From contig NC_016472.1 of assembly GCF_000226095.1 (NCBI RefSeq), forward strand, positions 4,030,001 through 4,094,000: 64,000 nt of DNA. The letters are read 5' to 3'. Of this stretch, positions 54,964 to 64,000 are shown piece by piece. The stretch comes from Thermothelomyces thermophilus ATCC 42464 (Eukaryota; Ascomycota; Sordariomycetes; Sordariales; Chaetomiaceae). The notes beneath the pieces are model-generated. The model was not told where the DNA came from and did not search any database. It saw nothing but the letters and a program-made list of their open reading frames with translations. Made by a program: the position numbers and the translations under genes. Position 1 is the stretch's first letter. Each line of letters opens with the position of its first letter.

Positions 54964-57409
54964 ATGGCAGCGCAATTCTCGACTCAAAACGAGAGTCACA
55001 TGCGGAAGCAGGGCGGTGGTTACCTGCCAATCGAAAACTATGGCTTGATAGGTAACATGAGAACCTGTGCTATGGTGGGCATGGACGGCAGCGTCGACTT
55101 CATGTGTTGGTGAGTACTTGTTCAATACACACATCGAGCACATTGTGTTCACGGAGTTGCCGGATAGTTCTCGATCGAATACAGCTCCTCAGCTAACCCA
55201 ACCTCACCGCCCTCAAGGCCTGAGTTCGACTCACCAACAGTCTTCTGCCGTCTCCTGGATAAGGATAAGGGAGGCTACTTCAGCATCCAGCCGGCTTCCC
55301 ATCTCAGCTGCACCACGAAGCAACAGTATTTGCCATCATCTAATATCCTGCAGACCCGCTACATCCACGAGGATGGCGTGGTTGACCTTGTCGACTTCTT
55401 CCCCCGGCCGAAGAACGCCAAGGTTATCTTCAAGGGCCCCAAGCAGGGCGCCTACCGCGAGATGACGAGCGTCCAGGAGGAGCTGAAGCAGTGGCTAGTC
55501 CGTCGCGTCGAGTGCGTCCGCGGCCGTCTCCAGCTGGGTTGGTACCCTCTCGGGCTTGGAAGAATGAAAGGGGGACTGTGGTGCTAACGGATTGTCCTCC
55601 GGACCGTAGACGTTGAGATCTTCCCTGCATTTGGTTATGCGACCGAGCCGCACACCACCACTATCCTGCAGGAGGAGGGTGTCCCGCACTGCAACCAGAG
55701 CAAGACGGCGGCGTTCCACAGCGAGAGCACCAAGCTACAGCTCGATGTCATCATCGACCATGGAGAGGACGGCGACGATAGCTGGCCCATCGTCCGTTTC
55801 AGGAAAGTCTTGAAGCCCGGCATGCTCGGCGAGGGCGTCGTCGCCTGTATCGACATCAGCGAGGGACAGGCCGTGTCTTTCGTCATACGGAACGACGTGG
55901 AGAAGCACGTCACGGAAAACATCACAAGCGCCGTGCTCGACACGCAGCAGCACGACACTCAAACGTACTGGTACAACTGGATCTCCACGAGCAAGTACAA
56001 GGGCCGCTGGCGTGAGGTGGTGTCACGCAGCCTCATGATCCTGAAGCTCATGACGTACGAGCCGACGGGGGCCATCATTGCAGCCCCGACCTTCTCTATC
56101 CCCGAAGCTATCGGGGGCGTCCGGTACGCAAGTCGACCCTTTTGTTTTTTTTTCTTTTTTTTTTCTTTTTTTTCTTTTTCTCTTTCCCTTTCCTCCCCTA
56201 GCTAGGCCTCCCTCCCCATACCGTCTCTAACGCCGGACACTAACCACTAGGGCAAGCAACTGGGACTACCGCTTCTCGTGGGTTCGCGACGCGAGCTTCA
56301 CCATCTACATCCTGCTGCGCCTGGGCTTCACCGAGGAGGCGGACGCCTACATGGGCTTCATCAGCGAGCGTTTCCTCAAGTCGCGCGTAGCCGACGGCGG
56401 GCTGCCCATCATGTTCACCATCCGCGGCGAGACCGACATCCCCGAGCGCGAGCTGACGCACTTGGACGGGTACCGGGGCAGCAGACCGGTGCGCATCGGA
56501 AACGGGGCCGCCTTCCACCAGCAATTCGACATCTACGGCGAGCTTATGGACGCCATCTACCTGTACAACAAGTACGGCAAGCCGATCCACTGGGATCTGT
56601 GGTGCACGGTCCGAGAGATGCTCGACTACGTGCTCACCATCATGCACCAGCCCGACATGTCCATCTGGGAGGTGCGCAACAACAAGCAGAACTTCACCTA
56701 CTCCAAGGTCATGCTCTGGGTGGCCTTCGACCGCGGCCTGCGCCTGTCGGAAAAGCGCAACTTCCCGTGCCCCAACAGGGTCAAGTGGCTCGCCGCTCGG
56801 GACTCGCTGTACGAGGAGATCATGGAGAAAGGCTACAACAAGGAGATGAAGTGCTTCGTGCAGAGCTACGAGAACAATACCATGCTCGACTCGTCCATCC
56901 TGATCGCCCCGCTCGTCTTCTTCATCGCCCCCAACGACCCGAGGTTCCTCAACACCATGGATCGCATCATGCTGCCCCCGGAGAAGGGCGGGCTGACCAG
57001 CACCGGCCTGGTGTACCGGTACAACACGGAGGTGTCCGAAGATGGTGAGTAAAACAAACAACCGATCTTTTTTTTTTTTCAAGAATCCCTGGGAGAGCCG
57101 GCTAACATGTGGGGATCTCTCCCTTCTTTTTTTTTTTTAGGTGTTGGCGGCCACGAGGGCGCGTTCAGCATGTGCACGTTCTGGCTGGTCGAAGCCATGA
57201 CGCGGGCGTCGGTCTACGAATCCAAGTACCTCGTGCGCGCCATCAACCTGTTTGAGAACATGCTCAGCTTCTCCAACCATCTGATGATGTTCTCCGAGGA
57301 GATCTCGCGGAGCGGCGAGCAGCTGGGCAACACGCCGCAGGCCTTCAGCCACCTGGCCCTCATCAGTGCGGCCTTTAATCTGGACCGCGTCTCGGAGCCC
57401 AAGAAGTAG
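54964..57409 (+). CDS. Glycoside hydrolase family 15 protein, bacterial-type, cytosolic
   Basis: Predicted 680-residue enzyme, exons 54964-55109, 55218-55537, 55610-56123, 56251-57044 and 57141-57409. It begins [19 protein letters not shown] with no signal peptide, then [36 protein letters not shown], the start of the beta-sandwich domain of bacterial GH15 enzymes. The (alpha/alpha)6-barrel domain contains [19 protein letters not shown] and, near the end, [17 protein letters not shown] with the second catalytic-region glutamate. This organisation matches bacterial glucoamylase/trehalase-type GH15 proteins rather than secreted fungal glucoamylase with its starch-binding domain. Likely substrates are intracellular alpha-glucosides, perhaps trehalose. 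Four introns show it is settled in the fungal genome. Poly-pyrimidine tracts before the last two acceptors are unusually long. Confidence 0.9.
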
Positions 57410-57944
57410 TGGGTCGGGCGAGACGTTTGCCACGGTTTGGGTTATCTGGAGGGAGCTGCCCGTTGGTAGTTACAAGACACTAAATTGATTTACGATTTGT
57501 TGTGTATTCTACATTAATGAGTAAAGGCCGGGATGGCCGCAATTACTTCGCAGCTTTCCCAGCCTCTCTCTCCCTCCCTCCCTCTTTTCCTCTCTGTGGG
57601 TGTGTCCCTAAGTGCTCAAATTCTTTTGACCAGCGGTCAAGGCTCAGGGAACCCTTATCCCGGTGACAAGAATGGCGACTCGCCTTGTTTCATCTCCTTC
57701 CGTAACGCCGTCGCTATGCTGTTCCCCATCCTCGGCTACTTATTCCCTTGCCACCAGAAGCTCATTGCGCCGACGCCCGGTTGTCCATCTCCCCAACTCA
57801 CTACGTCCCACGTGCTGCAGCACGTCGGGTTTATAGCCACCCCTCCACCCCCCCCCCTCTCTTTCTCCCCAGTCTCACGTAACTGACGATATCCCACCGG
57901 CCGCCTTCATGGTTCCCTAGCCGTAATGCCACCACGCTTATAGT
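57410..57944. other. convergent spacer
   Basis: About 530 bases between the GH15 and TAF3 stop codons, with CT-rich stretches. No gene visible. Confidence 0.5.
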
Positions 57945-58912
57945 CTACGACAGATCCATCTCGTCCGCGATGCTGCGGTCACCGAGCGAGCTGAGGCCGG
58001 AACTAGGCGGCCGCGATTCCTCGCCGTCCCCGTCGCCGTTGACATCCCCGTGGCGATTCTGCTGCGGCCGCTGCGGCGGCTCGGGCGTCTTCTCGCTCGC
58101 GAGCCGCCTCCGCTCCTCCCAGGCCAGGATGCTCGGCCACTCGCCCCCTTCCACCAGCACGTCGCCGTGCTCGATGCTCCTCCCCAGCAGCGTGCCGAGG
58201 AACTTGGAGTCGTCGTCGTTTTTGCTGTGCTTCTTCTTGAGCGCTGCCGAAACGCGAATCAGTACCGATGCCCATTTTGCGCCACTTCTTTTTTATTTTC
58301 TCTCTGTGCTTGTTCCAAAGGGTGGGGAAAAAAAGTAACAAAAAAGAGAAGCAACTCACCATCTAGATAGTCCCCCGCCTCGTCGTTGCCGTCCAGCGCG
58401 ATCCTGGCAATCTCGCGGTTAAGCGGCCCCATGGCCCACGCGATGAAGTTGTCCACTCCGCGCGTGTCCTCCTCGCCCACGTACTCCTGCTCCTCCGCGA
58501 TGCGCTCAGGCAGGAGCGCGCCCGCCCGCTGCAGCGCCATTCGCACGTCGACGATGGTCGGCGCGGGGACGGCCGGGTTCACTAGCGTCGCTGCCGTTGT
58601 CGTTGTCGTTGTCGTTGTTGTTACCGGGGGAGCATCAGTGACAGACGTCGATGCCGGTGGTGGCACTCCTGGTGATGATGACGAGGGTGCTAGTGGCGGT
58701 GATGGTGATGGTGATGGCGAGGGTGGTAACCCTTCATTGTTGTGTGTCGCGAAGACTGCCGTCAGGTGGCATATGTGCAAGAAGTAGCGCGCGGCGAGGT
58801 CGGTGACCGAGTCGATGACGCAGGTCTTGGCGGCATGGTAACCTGTTGCGCGTAGGATCTGGAGGACGGCCGGGCGGAGGAGGGCGTGGAAGAGTGGTGG
58901 CGGTGGTGTCAT
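57945..58912 (-). CDS. taf3: TFIID subunit 3 (TAF3), histone-fold (BTP) protein
   Basis: Predicted 283-residue protein, exons 58912-58360 and 58243-57945. The N-terminus is a bromodomain-associated histone fold: HALLRPAVLQILRATGYHAAKTCVIDSVTDLAARYFLHICHLTAVFATHNN forms helices 1 and 2. The third helix (TIVDVRMALQRAGALLPE) comes only after a Pro/Ser/Thr-rich stretch of about 55 residues, including a run of nine threonines. A conserved C-terminal segment follows: FIAWAMGPLNREIARIA, then LDALKKKHSKNDDDSKFLGTLLGRSIEHGDVLVEGGEWPSILAWEERRR. This combination is characteristic of fungal Taf3, which pairs with Taf10 in TFIID. Unlike animal TAF3 there is no PHD finger, as is usual in fungi. The neighbouring divergent gene encodes TAF7. 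Confidence 0.85.
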
Positions 58913-60218
58913 TTTTCGACCCGCCTGCTTAGATGTTGGTGGTTGTAATTAGTTGTTGAGGATTGTCTGCCGACGAACCTTTGGTATGGTCCCGGAACAG
59001 GCTAATACTTGTACAAGAAATGAGGGTGGGCTGCTGTTTTCTCTCACTGATCGTTTGTGAGATGAGAAGAATTGCTCATGGCCCATCACCGGCTCGCTGA
59101 GCCCATGAGATTTCCCCCTCCCCTCCGCCTGCCACGCAGAGTTCCCTTTACCAAACTGCTGTGAGAACAAAGCCCTAGCGAGTAAAGAGCTTTCCTGATA
59201 GCATGTGTGAGACGAAATGGTTGCAAGCGCTCAGTATGCTGTGTTGACGCGTGCTGATGTTTCCTGTGCAAGTACGTGAGGAGAGTGGGTCTCGGCAACG
59301 AAACCCACGGCTGACTGGCCTGTCGATATGTGGGCCTTTGAGATCGCGCACAGAGTCCTGGGTTTGGCCCTCTGTATGTAACTCTGTATCTACTGTACCT
59401 ACTGTACGCATTAAGGTGCTGCATCAGCAGTTCAATGCACGGAGCGTTTCCATGACCTTTGTAGACTCGAGCTGCTCGTGTTTTGTGAACTCCAACCAAG
59501 CATTTGGCCACTTATGCTCCAACTCCTTAAATACACTACCTGATAGGTACCTTGCATATATGTATTCCTCTGTATGTACGGAGTAGTAACATGGTAGGTC
59601 AGGCATTCGGGTGTCTTCTGTTTGTGGTAATCGTACGGCGTCCTACTCTCTATTATCAATTTCAAAGCCCACTCTACTTTACGTAGGGTAGTCTTGCCAA
59701 AAAGAACTAGGTCATCAGTGCTCTTCTGGTGTACGGAGTACTCCGTACGCAGTACGTGTCCACAGCACTACACAGGACTCCGTAGAAGCATCCCAAGACC
59801 TGCCTTACTACTCCGTACTCCGTAGTATTCTCCGTAAACCCTTGTAAACACCCCACATTGCACGGCCCGCAGATGTCGATGCCAAGCATTAGGTGAGACC
59901 CGTTGCCGGGATCTAGTATCTGCGCTAACATTCCTCATCCACATCGCGTCGCATTTACCAGCGGTCGAACATTCAGCGCCCACCGTTTAGTTTGCCAGCG
60001 GTCACCAAGATCCGAAGCCCTTCTCTCAACAGGGCAGCGCCAGACAAATATCCGACGCTCCGAGCGACTACCTGGGACGCTGGTAAATATTTCTTTTGCC
60101 AAGCTGTTCCGGCTTCCAAGGTTGCGTTCGAGTCGCGCGCTCGTACGCGGGCTGCGGCGACAGCGTCGGTTTTCTCAACCCACCCTTGTGTTCAGCCTCT
60201 TGAGTACAGTCAACAGAG
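58913..60218. promoter_or_regulatory. shared divergent region of TAF3 and TAF7
   Basis: About 1.3 kb between the start codons of two TFIID subunits. It contains at least five copies of TACTCCGTA/TACGGAGTA (59577-59585, 59732-59740, 59739-59747, 59809-59817, 59816-59824). Two overlapping copies form the perfect 18-bp palindrome GTACGGAGTACTCCGTAC at 59731-59748. A shared bidirectional promoter is likely but not shown. Confidence 0.55.
59731..59748. repeat. 18-bp perfect palindrome built from the TACGGAGTA motif
   Basis: GTACGGAGTACTCCGTAC reads the same on both strands. It is formed by a TACGGAGTA and a TACTCCGTA copy sharing their central bases. Tandem copies of the same motif follow within 80 bases. 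Confidence 0.85.
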
Positions 60219-61814
60219 ATGGAAACATCACAGAAGCCGCATACGTCTATCAAGTTACCGAGCCTGAAAATTACTGGTGGCTCAACGACCGCTGGCGATT
60301 CCACCCCGGGGACGCCATCCCAAGGCTTACCGAAGATTCGCCTCGTCTCGAAATCACAACCCTCGACCCCGGCCGACTCTCACCCACCCAACAGTGCACC
60401 CCGTCCGAGCGTTGCTGCAGCAGAGAACGGGGCGAACACGGCCTCGGCTGATGCCAAGATCACCCAGACCAAGGCCGGTCAAGTGAGCAAGCCGTCGGCG
60501 AAAAAGCGGACCCGAGAAGAAAGCGAGGACCACGAGGACGACGACGACGACGTCCCTCTCGCCAATGGCACCTCGACGACTCACCAGGCCAAAAAGACAA
60601 AGATCACCATCAGACCGACAACGCCAGGCCTAGTGCGACAACCGACGCTGAAGGTCAAGTCTTCGGGCCGGATTCCACATAAGCCACTGGGCGAGGGCTA
60701 CGACTCGGAGGCGGAAGATCGCGAGGTGGACCCGGTCATCGAGGAGCAGTTCCTGTTCCGCATGATGCCCGGCGAGCACTGCGAGTATCTACGAACGGCG
60801 ATCCAGAACAGACAGATCGGCGTTCCCAAGTCACAGGGAGGCGCCGATTTCCAGATCAAATGGCTGGACGAGGAAGGTCGCCGGGCCGTGGTCATGGTCA
60901 AAGGCCAGATGTTCGCCGCCATCCTCCTGGATCTTCCCACCATCACCGAGGGCATGAAGACGTGGGACAAGAAGTCGATGGTCAAGTCGTCCGACATCTG
61001 CCAGATGCTACTGGTTTTCGCCCCGGTCAATAGCGAGGAGGAGGCCAAGACGGCACCCCTCCCCAAGGCCGTCGAGCACGGCCATAGGTGGCCCCACGGC
61101 ATCACGCCGCCGATGCACGACGCCAGAAACCGTCGTTTCCGCAAGCGCCTCAGCAAGCTGGAGATCAAGAACAAGGAAGCCGAGGTCGAACGCCTGCTCT
61201 CGGCCGACCGCGAGGCCTTGAACGTCCGGACAGAGTGGATAGACAGCAACAAGCACAACGGCCGGGCGGACGAAGAGGACGAGGAGGAGGAATACGAGGA
61301 AGACGCAGCAGACGACTACTTTGGCGACGGCGCCGCGGAGCAACAAGCCGAGGAGGAGGAGGAGGAGGAGGAGTTCGAGGTCGACGACGCCGCCCTCGAG
61401 GCCGAGTTCCTGGAAGCCGTCGAGACGCCAATGGTCGACACTCCCGGGGCCGCAGCCGAGGGCGTCACGCCGGGCGCCGCCACCGCCGCGACTCCCGGCC
61501 AACAGGGCGAGGAAGAAGCGGCTGCCGAAGAGGAGGCGGCGGAGGAGGAGGAGGCCCAGGAGGAGGAGTCGGACGAGGACGACGAGGAGGACGGAGACGA
61601 GGACGAAGAAGAGGAGGAAGGGGACGAGGACGAGGAAGTGGCGGCCATCCGGAACGTCATCGCCAGTCTCAAGAAGCAACTCAAGAGCTACGAAGAGCAG
61701 CTCGCGGCCTCGGTGCAGCCCATCATGAGGAAGCGACTCGAGGGGAACATCAGGAACGTGAAGTCGGAGATTCTGCTCAAGAAATCGGCTATTGGCGAGA
61801 CAGAGGAGGATTAA
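60219..61814 (+). CDS. taf7: TFIID subunit 7 (TAF7)
   Basis: Single-exon gene for a 531-residue protein. The N-terminal 150 residues are low-complexity, with lysine-rich and acidic patches (KKRTREESEDHEDDDDDV). The TAFII55 N-terminal domain spans about residues 170-320: VIEEQFLFRMMPGEHCEYLRTAI starts it, VMVKGQMFAAILLDLPTITEGMKTWD is its central signature, and KSSDICQMLLVF and GITPPMHDARNRRFRK close it. A helical region follows, then a very acidic tail (long Glu/Asp runs, about 350-480). The C-terminus has a coiled coil (NVIASLKKQLKSYEEQLAAS and LEGNIRNVKSEILLKKSAIGE). TAF7 binds TAF1 within TFIID and modulates its activity in pre-initiation complex assembly; it is nuclear. Confidence 0.95.
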   Translation: METSQKPHTSIKLPSLKITGGSTTAGDSTPGTPSQGLPKIRLVSKSQPSTPADSHPPNSAPRPSVAAAENGANTASADAKITQTKAGQVSKPSAKKRTREESEDHEDDDDDVPLANGTSTTHQAKKTKITIRPTTPGLVRQPTLKVKSSGRIPHKPLGEGYDSEAEDREVDPVIEEQFLFRMMPGEHCEYLRTAIQNRQIGVPKSQGGADFQIKWLDEEGRRAVVMVKGQMFAAILLDLPTITEGMKTWDKKSMVKSSDICQMLLVFAPVNSEEEAKTAPLPKAVEHGHRWPHGITPPMHDARNRRFRKRLSKLEIKNKEAEVERLLSADREALNVRTEWIDSNKHNGRADEEDEEEEYEEDAADDYFGDGAAEQQAEEEEEEEEFEVDDAALEAEFLEAVETPMVDTPGAAAEGVTPGAATAATPGQQGEEEAAAEEEAAEEEEAQEEESDEDDEEDGDEDEEEEEGDEDEEVAAIRNVIASLKKQLKSYEEQLAASVQPIMRKRLEGNIRNVKSEILLKKSAIGETEED

Positions 61815-62231
61815 GGTCTTTTGGTCATTTTCTCTGCCCCTTTTTCCCCCCCCTTCAATGGGGTCAACATGTGCGGGACGGGGTTCACCATCATCTGCTT
61901 ATACCCAGCGATGTATCTTTCGGCAGCATGACATTCAGATGTAACACTTGACGAATAAAACGGGGACCAGGGTGCGATGATTTCCGTGGAAACCAAAAAG
62001 ATCTATTGCCGTGGTCTGATAAATGTGTCTCAACACGAAGAATACACATACAATACACACTGTTTGTACACAGCATTAGACTGACTGCCATCGCCCGCCA
62101 TCAACGGCCCGCCCGGGCCCTCGGAGTCTCATGTCGCTCTCCCGAGCAGCAAGCCACACAGCAAACATATGTAGAATAATACTCTGCTGCCCAACCCCTC
62201 GGATACGGCGCCAGCAAGCAAGCAAGCAAGC
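61815..62231. other. convergent spacer
   Basis: About 420 bases between the TAF7 and mL54 stop codons. It ends in a CAAG/AGCA repeat (62212-62230) that runs right up to the mL54 stop codon. Confidence 0.55.
62212..62230. repeat. (AGCA)n tetranucleotide repeat
   Basis: About five tandem units of AGCA lie immediately downstream of the mL54 stop codon, in its 3' UTR. Confidence 0.75.
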
Positions 62232-63083
62232 TCACATGGCCTTGAGGTAGTTGCTCTCCTTGATCTTGGCGCGCCGCTCCTTGCGCATCGCCTTGCGCAG
62301 CTCCTCGCGCTTGTCGACCGCCTCGATCGCCTGCGCCACGTTGCCCGGCTCGGCCGCCGGCAGGTTGACGGTCTGCTTCTGCAGCGGGATCTTGGGCACC
62401 AGGGCCTCGAGGTCGCCCGACGCCAGGATCCGCGCCTCCTGCTGCCGCTGCCGCTTCAGCGCCAGACGTCGCTGCTTCTTGGACTTGGCTGTTTTGAGAG
62501 GTAACGTGAATCGTCAGTAAAAAAATAGAAGAGAAAACAAAAAAAAAGAAAAAAAGAAAAAAAAAAGAAAAAAAAATTAACCCGTGAGTGAGTTGAAAGG
62601 AGGGGGGTTGGGTAAGGGAAAGGAGGGAGGGAGCTACGAACAGAACTCATCCCCTGCGTCCGCGGTGTCGGTCGCGTCCGTCTTCTTCTGCACCTCCAGG
62701 CACTTCCACAGCCAGGCCGGGTAGGCGTCGTCGGCGAGGGCGACGGGATCGCTCTTGCCCTTGAAGTAGTTCAGCCCGTTGAGGACGGTGCCCTCCGGGC
62801 AGGACGAGATCGGTGCCGGTTTCGCATCGGCCGCCGGGGGAGGGGTGAGCGGCGTCAGGTCTGGCGTCGACGATTCGGCCGGGCCGGACGTCGCCGCTTG
62901 TTGGGGGGGGTTCGGTGTCGGCGCGGCGTTGCGCGTGGCCGAGGTTGTGCTGAAGGCCCGTGCCGCCGTTGCCGTTGCCGTTGCCGTCGCCGCCGCCGGC
63001 GGTGCTGTCCGCGCGAGCGGCCGTGCTGTTATTTGCTGGGAGGCGAGGCCTGCGGCTCGCCGGAGACAGGTTCGGCAAATCAT
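62232..63083 (-). CDS. mrpl37: Mitochondrial ribosomal protein mL54 (Mrpl37)
   Basis: Predicted 232-residue mitochondrial large-subunit protein, exons 63083-62642 and 62488-62232. The first 55 residues (MICRTCLRRAAGLASQQITARPLARTA ... RAFSTTSATRN) form a presequence rich in Arg, Ala and Ser. A Pro/Thr-rich linker follows, then the mL54 core SSCPEGTVLNGLNYFKGKSDPVALADDAYPAWLWKCLEVQKK. The second exon has KSKKQRRLALKRQRQQEARIL and closes with AMRKERRAKIKESNYLKAM, both typical of the family. The donor is GTTCGT, weaker than others here. It was chosen because it joins EF to SKSKKQRR in frame and matches the family pattern. The protein belongs to the matrix-side mitoribosome. An unusual (Ala-Thr) run in the presequence is encoded by a GCC/ACC-type repeat. 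Confidence 0.9.
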
Positions 63084-63567
63084 GGTCGCGTGGGGGGTGT
63101 GGGTTGTGTTTGTTGCGCCGGTTGCAGCGAGTTGCTGCTGTTTGAGGGCGTGATGCGGGATGGGGATTGGAGTAAAAATTTATACGGGGGCCGGAATCCG
63201 CCGAGTGCGCAAGTCTGAGTTGATGCTACGGATTACTAGTACAAGGCGCCCGGCCGGCCCCGTTAAAGCCGGATGTCCTAGGGGCGCATCGGAAAGCGGG
63301 CAGAACAGAGAGCATGTACTGGCGACAACCATAATCGGGAGGAACTCTTCTTTGATGTTCCTGACGTTTCAATTGGCCTGCGTGTACAGATTGAAGCCCG
63401 GATGTTGGGATCTCGTGCTGGCCAAACCCCAACCCCCGACTCGACCCGAGGGCATTTCATGGCCGAACCGCGCTACCCTCCCACTACCGCTTAACACGAT
63501 CCCGATACATGAGTCTCTGTACCTAGAAAATATATACACGTCCGTCCCTGCAATGCCCCGGGGTACT
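63084..63567. other. intergenic, co-directional genes
   Basis: About 480 bases holding the mL54 promoter and the 3' flank of the complex I gene. No other feature is seen. Confidence 0.5.
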
Positions 63568-64000
63568 CTACTGCTGCTGACCATCCTTGGTGAAGTAGTT
63601 CTGTTGTTCGAAGAGGTAACCCTTGACCTTGGCGCTGGAGAGCAATTGGAGGTAACGTTCTGCACCCGCGTCAGCATCTGCTCCCCTGTAATAACTTCTC
63701 GAGCTGTTTAAGGACCAGGGAGGAGGTGGACATCGTCCAATTTGTCCACGTTCCAGTCCCCGTAACCCGCCTGCGCCTTCGCTTTCGAATGAGTAAGGTG
63801 GAACTGACCTCTCAACCGACCGCACTTCTCCAGGTGGTTAACGCCTTCTCGGTAGTAGCACTTGCTCAGCTCCTCCCTGACAAGCCGTCCCATCATGACC
63901 TGCACCCATTGCTCGCGAATGATGGCATCCTGCGCCTGCTTCAGGCGTTTCGTGTCGTCGTAGTCGACCCCGTCGAACGTCGGGGGAACCTGGGGCTTCT
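63568..64000 (-). CDS. Complex I subunit, NDUFB10/PDSW-like (partial, 5' end outside window)
   Basis: The visible part covers the end of one exon (64000-63809) and a final exon (63659-63568), encoding about 95 residues. The reading begins KPQVPPTFDGVDYDDTKRLK, continues DAIIREQWVQVMMGRLVREELSKCYYREGVNHLEKC and ends RERYLQLLSSAKVKGYLFEQQNYFTKDGQQQ. The pattern V..R...E.L..CY..EGVN..EKC, with its two conserved cysteines, then ERYLQLL and KG.L..QQNY, is that of fungal NDUFB10 (PDSW) accessory subunits of NADH:ubiquinone oxidoreductase in the inner mitochondrial membrane. The intron (GTCAGT ... CAG) joins in frame. The start codon and upstream exon lie beyond the right edge. Confidence 0.8.

Overview
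The window is nuclear DNA of a filamentous ascomycete, most likely a GC-rich sordariomycete such as a member of the Sordariales. Coding exons are GC-rich. They are split by short introns with GTANGT-like donors, CTAAC-type branch points and YAG acceptors. The protein set fits Pezizomycotina: a SpaA polarity protein, an Ssr4-type remodeller subunit, a fungal Spc7 with MELT repeats, and complex I and mitoribosome genes. I see no rRNA gene, convincing tRNA, CRISPR array or autonomous transposon. Exon joins were worked out by eye; each multi-exon model given as complete has a total length divisible by three.

Layout, left to right: the 3' tip of an unidentified gene (1-117); an MFS transporter (1445-3919, -); a membrane M28 peptidase of the glutamate carboxypeptidase II type (6115-8847, +); a Spa2/SpaA polarity scaffold (10881-13900, -); the Ssu72 CTD phosphatase (16005-16833, -); an Nbp2/Skb5-like SH3 protein (19426-21066, +); the cytochrome b5 reductase Mcr1 (22097-23222, +); a small fungal protein (24627-25282, -); an unknown small coiled-coil protein (25928-26622, -); Atg14 (27667-29296, +).

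A long coiled-coil locus follows (29658-33933, -); its reading frame is interrupted. Then come Spc7/KNL1 (36148-40639, -), ribosomal protein uS17/Rps11 (41055-41913, +), Ssr4 (42753-45060, -), 6-phosphogluconate dehydrogenase (45591-47460, -), an RBM42-like RRM protein (49572-50702, +), a TPT/SLC35 transporter (51236-53029, -), a bacterial-type GH15 enzyme (54964-57409, +), TAF3 (57945-58912, -), TAF7 (60219-61814, +), mitoribosomal mL54 (62232-63083, -) and a right-edge fragment of an NDUFB10-like complex I subunit (63568-64000, -).

Most genes are housekeeping genes with no operon-like logic. The one functional pairing is TAF3 and TAF7, two TFIID subunits transcribed divergently from a shared 1.3-kb region. 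Long intergenic spacers (up to 2.6 kb) carry microsatellites, homopolymer runs and a strongly over-represented 9-mer, TACTCCGTA/TACGGAGTA, which clusters between TAF3 and TAF7.

The items most worth a second look are that motif, a 108-bp TA-flanked inverted repeat at 25421-25528, the interrupted coiled-coil locus, and the bacterial-type GH15 gene. I found no clearly novel multi-gene system.
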